From an uncultured Clostridiaceae bacterium (GTDB taxonomy: Bacteria; Bacillota; Clostridia; Lachnospirales; Lachnospiraceae), in assembly GCA_958441075.1 (NCBI GenBank), contig CAUCBQ010000069.1:1-10754 (forward strand): a stretch of 10,754 nt of DNA, in the 5' to 3' direction. Shown here one piece after another: positions 7,248 through 10,754 of the stretch. The notes under the pieces were generated by a model. It saw only the letters and a list, made by a program, of their open reading frames with translations. It made no database searches and was not told the origin of the DNA. How positions within the stretch are numbered: position 1 is the stretch's first letter; each line of letters starts with the position of its first letter. The position numbers were made by a program, and so were the translations under genes.

Positions 7248-8551
7248 TGGATATTGAGGCAAAAAACAGGCAGATTGCCAACAGCTATTATAACCTGGGT
7301 CTGGAGAAAGCGAGGATACGGGATCTTTCCGGAGCGGCCCAGTGCCTGAAAAAGAGCCTTCATTTCTGTAAATACCAGACCGACGCCAGAAATCTTCTGG
7401 GCCTGATTTACTATGAGAACGGCGAGGTGGCAGATGCTCTGGTACAGTGGGTTATCAGCATGAACCTGCAGCCGGAGGATAATCTGGCAGATCATTATCT
7501 GGAACTGATTCAGAGAAAGCCGGGACAGCTGGAGGCGGAGAGCCAGGCAGTAAAGACTTTTAATCAGGCTCTGTGGCATGCCCAGAACGGCAGCGATGAC
7601 CTGGCGGCTGTGCAGCTTGCCAGAGTTGTGGCAGCCAAGCCGCATTTTATCAAAGCCCATCTTCTTCTGGCCCTTTTATATATGAGGCGGGAGGATTACA
7701 ATAAGGCAGGCCGTTCGCTGTATAAGATTCTTCAGATTGACAAAAGCAATTCAAAGGCTCTTTACTATATGTCCATTGTAAAGCAGAATACGGGACGGGC
7801 AGAGGCGGAAAAGCGTCGGATGGTAAAGGCTTTTTCACACAGACAGATGGAGGATGACGATGTAATTATCCCAAATACCTATAAAGAGTCTACGGGGCTT
7901 TCTACCGTATTTCACATTATACTTGGCCTGATTTTCGGTCTGGCGGCTTTTTATGTGCTGGTACTCCCGGCAGTGGAAAACCGGCTGAACCGGCAGCGGG
8001 ATGACGAGCTGATGGTATATATGCAGAAGTTAAACAGTGCCAATCAGGAAAATGATATTCTGGTGCAGGAAAATGAGGATATTAAGGCTCAGATGGAAGA
8101 GGTACAGGCCCAGCTTGATACCCTTACAACCGGCAATACCAGTATCATTGCCCAGTATCAGAGTCTGATCTGGGTGCTTCAGTCCTACCGCACCGGGGAT
8201 ATGGTATCAGCTGCAAAGACCTTTGCAGAATCCAGCTTTGATTTGATTGAGGATGCGAATATCCAGGGAATTGTGGACAACATACGCCAGGAGATGACAG
8301 GAACTGTCTACCAGACTCTGGTAGACAAGGGGCTGCAGCTCTGGAATGGCGGAAACAAGGCGCAGGCTTTAGAATATTTCCTTGCCAGCCTGAATATAAA
8401 ACCGGACAACCCTGAGGCCATGTTTTATGCAGGCCGTCTCTACCAGGATGCAGGGGATACGGAAAATGCCAATGCGCTTTTTGACAGGGTAGTAGGCGAG
8501 TATGGAGATACAGAATATGCAGAACGTGCCAGAAATGCCAGAGGCTATTAA
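7247..8551 (+). CDS. Membrane-anchored TPR / coiled-coil protein
   Basis: 434-aa protein with a clear modular plan. Residues 5-190 are TPR-type helices (NSYYNLGLEKARIRDLSGA; then NLLGLIYYENGEVADAL; later AHLLLALLYMRREDYNKA). A single transmembrane span lies at 219-240, a coiled coil at about 252-295 (repeated QEN/DI and EEVQAQL), and a second TPR block at 355-420 (KGLQLWNGGNKAQALEYFL; MFYAGRLYQDAGDTENA). The net-positive stretch before the span suggests an N-in, C-out topology, placing one TPR block in the cytoplasm and one outside. The ATG overlaps the small ORF's stop; a GTG three bases upstream (7244) is an alternative, and neither has a strong SD, so coupling is likely. Probable scaffold in the envelope; the exact role is unknown. 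Confidence 0.88.
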   Translation: MDIEAKNRQIANSYYNLGLEKARIRDLSGAAQCLKKSLHFCKYQTDARNLLGLIYYENGEVADALVQWVISMNLQPEDNLADHYLELIQRKPGQLEAESQAVKTFNQALWHAQNGSDDLAAVQLARVVAAKPHFIKAHLLLALLYMRREDYNKAGRSLYKILQIDKSNSKALYYMSIVKQNTGRAEAEKRRMVKAFSHRQMEDDDVIIPNTYKESTGLSTVFHIILGLIFGLAAFYVLVLPAVENRLNRQRDDELMVYMQKLNSANQENDILVQENEDIKAQMEEVQAQLDTLTTGNTSIIAQYQSLIWVLQSYRTGDMVSAAKTFAESSFDLIEDANIQGIVDNIRQEMTGTVYQTLVDKGLQLWNGGNKAQALEYFLASLNIKPDNPEAMFYAGRLYQDAGDTENANALFDRVVGEYGDTEYAERARNARGY

Positions 8552-8569
8552 ATAAAATACACATTTTAC

Positions 8570-8613
8570 GGCAGAAGAAACAGATCCTAGGATCGCATCT
8601 TCTGCCTTTTTTT
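8570..8613 (+). terminator. Strong rho-independent terminator after the TPR gene
   Basis: GGCAGAAGA (8570-8578) pairs perfectly with TCTTCTGCC (8598-8606). An inner GATC/GATC pair sits around CTAG at the tip, and seven T follow (8607-8613). It closes the folC unit and ends only 27 bases before the spoIIAA start. Confidence 0.93.
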
Positions 8614-8640
8614 GCAAAGAAGAGAAAAGGAGGGAATGAA

Positions 8641-8991
8641 ATGGACGCAGGAACCATTACATATGAGGCATTTGAGGATACGCTGGTAATCCATATGCCA
8701 AAGGAGCTGGATCATCACAGCTGCCGGAGACTGAAAACAGAAACAGATCTTATGCTGGAGGAAAACTGTGTCAGGAGAATGATTTTTGATTTTGAAAAAA
8801 CAGAATTTATGGATTCCTCAGGTATTGGCGTGCTGTTAAACCGATATAAGGAGATGGCTGCCAGCCGGGGAAGCGTATGCTATTACGGAGCATCCAGAAG
8901 GGTGAAACGGCTTATGGAGATGGGCGGTATCTGCCGGCTGATCGAGGGCTATGAAAGCAGGAAAGAGGCAGTGGGTATTAGGGAGCATTAA
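8641..8991 (+). CDS. spoIIAA: Anti-sigma F factor antagonist SpoIIAA
   Basis: STAS-domain protein of the forespore switch. In unphosphorylated form it binds SpoIIAB and releases sigma-F; SpoIIAB phosphorylates it, and the SpoIIE phosphatase reverses this. The motif FMDSSGIGVLLNRYK (57-71) closely matches B. subtilis FMDSSGLGVILGRYK; the phospho-acceptor would be Ser59, equivalent to Ser58. KELDHH (21-26) matches the family's GELDHH. At 116 aa it is the usual length (117 in B. subtilis). The start has AGGAGGG at 8628-8634, six bases before the ATG. It is the first gene of the canonical spoIIA operon. Confidence 0.97.
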   Translation: MDAGTITYEAFEDTLVIHMPKELDHHSCRRLKTETDLMLEENCVRRMIFDFEKTEFMDSSGIGVLLNRYKEMAASRGSVCYYGASRRVKRLMEMGGICRLIEGYESRKEAVGIREH

Positions 8992-9033
8992 AATTTATCT
9001 GGGAGCATTTGAATGAAGAAGGAGGCACAGGAT

Positions 9034-9468
9034 ATGGAAGAAACAAGGGAGCATATAAGACTGGAAATGGAGAGCAGTTCCAGCAATGAGGAATTTGCAA
9101 GGGTTGTGGCTGCGGTGTTTATGAGCCGGTTAGATCCCACTCTGGAAGAGGTGGATGACGTAAAAACAGCAGTGTCGGAGGCTGTTACCAATGCGGTGAT
9201 CCACGGATACAGAGAAAAGGAGGGGAGCATAGTGATGGAGCTGACGGCAGACAGGGCAGATCGGAGCCTGTCCGTACAAATAGAGGATCGGGGAATGGGA
9301 ATTGAAGATATAAAAAAAGCTATGGAGCCTATGTATACCACAGACCCGTCCGGTGAGAGATCCGGAATGGGATTTGCCTTTATGGAAGCCTTTATGGATG
9401 AGATAAAGGTAGAATCAGAAGCCGGACGGGGAACAAGGGTCACTATGAAAAAATATATCGGCAGGTGA
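9034..9468 (+). CDS. spoIIAB: Anti-sigma F factor / serine kinase SpoIIAB
   Basis: GHKL-fold kinase and anti-sigma factor that holds sigma-F inactive and phosphorylates SpoIIAA. Numbering from the chosen start: the N-box SEAVTNAVIHGY (48-59) contains the presumed catalytic Glu49 and Asn53 (E46 and N50 in B. subtilis); EDRGMGIED (84-92) is the G1 box; ERSGMGF (108-114) is the ATP lid and G2 region. Arg23 in NEEFARV matches Arg20, which contacts sigma-F. I prefer ATG 9034 because AAGGAGG (9019-9025) stands eight bases upstream, giving 144 aa (146 in B. subtilis). An in-frame ATG at 9013 with weaker GGGAG would add seven residues. The stop lies just before the sigF start. Confidence 0.96.
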   Translation: MEETREHIRLEMESSSSNEEFARVVAAVFMSRLDPTLEEVDDVKTAVSEAVTNAVIHGYREKEGSIVMELTADRADRSLSVQIEDRGMGIEDIKKAMEPMYTTDPSGERSGMGFAFMEAFMDEIKVESEAGRGTRVTMKKYIGR

Positions 9469-9473
9469 CGCCC

Positions 9474-10202
9474 ATGGAAGAGACCATTCGACAGATCCAG
9501 AAAGCCCACCAAGGAGATAAGGAGGCCAGAGATCAGCTGGTAACGGAAAATACAGGACTGGTGTGGAGCATCGTCCGCAGGTTCGCAGGCAGAGGATACG
9601 AGCTGGAGGATTTATTCCAGATCGGAAGTATTGGTCTTATGAAAGCCATTGACAAATTTGACACGGATTTTGATGTGAAATTTTCCACCTATGCGGTGCC
9701 TATGATTGCAGGAGAAATCCGGCGCTTTATGCGGGATGACGGCATGATTAAGGTGAGCCGCTCTGTTAAGGAACTGGGATTTAAGGCCAGAAATGCCAGA
9801 GAAGAGCTGACCGGGAAGCTTATGCGGGAGCCGACCATTGAGGAAATTGCAGAAAAAATAGGGGCCAGCCGTGAGGAGGTGGCTGCTTCCTTAGAGGCAG
9901 CGGCAGAGGTGGAGTCTCTCTATAAGCCTTTGGGAAACGGCGGTGATAAGGAGCTGCTTTTGATGGATCGTCTGGAAGAGGAGCATGACAGCCACGAGGA
10001 ACTGCTGAATCATATGGTTTTAAAGGAGCTGATGGAGGGGCTTACAGATCAGCACAGGGAGATCATTTTAAGGCGGTATTTTTACAGCCAGACCCAGACT
10101 CAGGTAGCAAAAGCCCTTAATATATCTCAGGTACAGGTTTCCCGGCTGGAAAAGCGGATTTTAAAGGAGATGCGAAAAAGATACGAGGAGGGGACCGGCT
10201 GA
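9474..10202 (+). CDS. sigF: RNA polymerase sigma-F factor (early forespore)
   Basis: Sigma-70 family factor that directs early forespore transcription. Region 2 shows DLFQIGSIGLMKAIDKFD and FSTYAVPMIAGEIRRF followed by MRDDG, almost identical in layout to B. subtilis SigF; KVSRSVKELG follows. Region 4 ends with the helix-turn-helix QTQTQVAKALNISQVQVSRLEK, again SigF/SigG-like. The spoIIAA-spoIIAB context identifies it as SigF rather than SigG. The preferred start is ATG 9474 (242 aa), six bases after an SD-like AGGTG at 9463-9467. GTG at 9465, overlapping the spoIIAB stop, would add three residues (M-T-P). Either start lies close to or overlaps spoIIAB, so coupled translation is expected. Confidence 0.96.
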   Translation: MEETIRQIQKAHQGDKEARDQLVTENTGLVWSIVRRFAGRGYELEDLFQIGSIGLMKAIDKFDTDFDVKFSTYAVPMIAGEIRRFMRDDGMIKVSRSVKELGFKARNAREELTGKLMREPTIEEIAEKIGASREEVAASLEAAAEVESLYKPLGNGGDKELLLMDRLEEEHDSHEELLNHMVLKELMEGLTDQHREIILRRYFYSQTQTQVAKALNISQVQVSRLEKRILKEMRKRYEEGTG

Positions 10203-10210
10203 AAAATATT

Positions 10211-10241
10211 TGAATAGCAAAGGCAAAAAAGACGCATACTA
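10211..10241 (+). promoter_or_regulatory. Predicted sigma-G promoter before the spoVA genes
   Basis: GAATA at 10212-10216 (within TGAATA from 10211) fits the sigma-G -35, and CATACTA at 10235-10241 fits the -10, with exactly 18 bases between. Both elements agree fully with the B. subtilis sigma-G consensus as I recall it (GHATR, 17-18 bases, CATnHTA). Transcription would start near 10248, upstream of the 65-aa ORF. spoVA is a known sigma-G target in B. subtilis. Confidence 0.85.
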
Positions 10242-10269
10242 CTGTCAAAACCGGAAAGGATGTGAACAT

Positions 10270-10467
10270 ATGAGATCTGCAAAATATAAATGGATCATAG
10301 GCGCCCTGGCAGCGGCAGCGGTCCTTTTGGGGATTTTGGCGTGGTATGTTGTCTGGGGAGCCGGAGATCATGAATATGAGAAAGAGGGAGTGCTGGTAAG
10401 GGTACAGAACGAGCGTCTGATCCCGTCAGAGGAACTGGTATATATCCGGAAATGTCAGGGGGTATGA
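10270..10467 (+). CDS. Uncharacterised 65-aa single-pass membrane protein
   Basis: The N-terminus is short and basic (R2, K5, K7), followed by one hydrophobic span at residues 8-29 (WIIGALAAAAVLLGILAWYV). A 35-residue charged tail follows, with VLVRVQNERLIP, a SEELVYIR segment and a lone Cys62. The positive-inside rule suggests the tail faces outward, which in the forespore means the intermembrane space. AAAGGA at 10255-10260 lies nine bases before the ATG. A longer frame from TTG 10210 would overlap the predicted promoter and is unlikely. The stop abuts spoVAA, so the gene opens the spoVA transcript. I recognise no family; expression in the late forespore is inferred from the promoter. Confidence 0.8.
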   Translation: MRSAKYKWIIGALAAAAVLLGILAWYVVWGAGDHEYEKEGVLVRVQNERLIPSEELVYIRKCQGV

Positions 10468-10469
10468 AG

Positions 10470-10754
10470 ATGACCCATACAGTTTATGTAAAACTGGATC
10501 AGATTACAGAGCTGACCCACAGGGATATTCTTTTAAAGGATGTTGCCCAGGTTTACTGCCGGGATCAGGCCATACAGAATAAATGCAGCGTATGTAAGAT
10601 TATGACCGTGCGCTCCGATGAAAAACACCGCTATGTGATGAGCGCCCTGGATGTGACAAAAAAGCTGGAGGCCCTGGCTCCCGGGATTGAAGTAAATCAC
10701 ATGGGGGAGACAGATTTTATTATTGCCTACAAACCTCCCTCACCTCCTGTCTGG
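10470..10754 (+). CDS. spoVAA: Stage V sporulation protein AA, 3'-truncated by window edge
   Basis: Ninety-five residues are visible before the window ends. The opening MTHTVYVKLDQITELTHRDI and then LLKDVAQVYCRD resembles the N-terminal region of SpoVAA, a spore inner-membrane protein of the SpoVA system that moves Ca-dipicolinate into the spore and releases it at germination. The N-terminal portion is soluble; the membrane spans expected in the family would lie to the right. Position directly after sigF agrees with the B. subtilis gene order. The start is set by AGGGGG at 10457-10462, seven bases before ATG 10470. An in-frame ATG at 10464 overlaps the preceding stop but is only one base from that SD. 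Confidence 0.9.
   Translation, partial: MTHTVYVKLDQITELTHRDILLKDVAQVYCRDQAIQNKCSVCKIMTVRSDEKHRYVMSALDVTKKLEALAPGIEVNHMGETDFIIAYKPPSPPVW

Noticed and set aside
7073..7660. 195-codon minus-strand open frame opposite the 48-aa ORF and TPR gene
   Set aside because: Antisense to a coupled, well-supported + strand operon; no motif, promoter or SD evidence.
8481..8516. TTGACA at 8481 and AGGCGAG...GAAT at 8494-8516 as spoIIA promoters
   Set aside because: TTGACA has no acceptable -10 at 16-19 bases; the sigma-H-like pair has a poor -35 and wrong spacing, and both lie upstream of a strong terminator.
8988..9512. 174-codon minus-strand open frame opposite spoIIAB
   Set aside because: It is the antisense shadow of a well-supported gene; serine-rich composition without recognisable motifs.
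10210..10269. Longer version of the 65-aa protein starting at TTG 10210
   Set aside because: The extension covers the predicted sigma-G promoter and its start site, has no SD, and ATG 10270 has a usable SD.

Overview
The window looks like chromosomal core DNA of an endospore-forming Clostridia, most likely a Lachnospiraceae (gut Clostridium/Blautia-like). The reasons are a complete forespore sigma-factor operon (spoIIAA-spoIIAB-sigF) followed by spoVAA, a T-box-controlled valS, AGGAGG-type ribosome binding sites, moderate GC, and every gene on the + strand. There are no tRNA/rRNA genes, insertion sequences, CRISPR arrays or phage genes.

Layout. (1) Positions 1-1682: the 3' part of a protein resembling the Lachnospiraceae DUF5716 family, overlapping by ATGA with an unrecognised 270-aa protein with a TPR-like middle. 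(2) 1691-4740: a near-consensus sigma-A promoter, a tRNA-Val-sensing T-box leader with a GUA specifier and a U in the UGGN bulge, valS, and a GC-rich hairpin terminator. (3) 4775-5667: two overlapping small membrane genes that together make one LysO-type exporter. (4) 5712-8613: a sigma-A promoter, folC, a 48-aa acidic ORF, a membrane-anchored TPR/coiled-coil protein, and a strong terminator. The three genes are linked by stop/start overlaps. (5) 8641-10202: spoIIAA, spoIIAB and sigF. (6) 10211 to the right edge: a sequence matching the sigma-G consensus on both elements with 18-nt spacing, a 65-aa single-pass membrane protein, and spoVAA, cut by the window end.

How the genes work together. 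SpoIIAA, SpoIIAB and SigF form the anti-anti-sigma / anti-sigma kinase / sigma-F switch of the early forespore. SigF leads to SigG, whose apparent promoter lies directly after sigF and would drive the spoVA (dipicolinic-acid channel) genes. The 65-aa membrane protein is the first gene of that unit, so it is a candidate uncharacterised late-forespore protein. It, the 48-aa ORF after folC and the DUF5716-like pair are the least understood parts. The rest is housekeeping: valine charging, folate polyglutamylation and probable lysine export.
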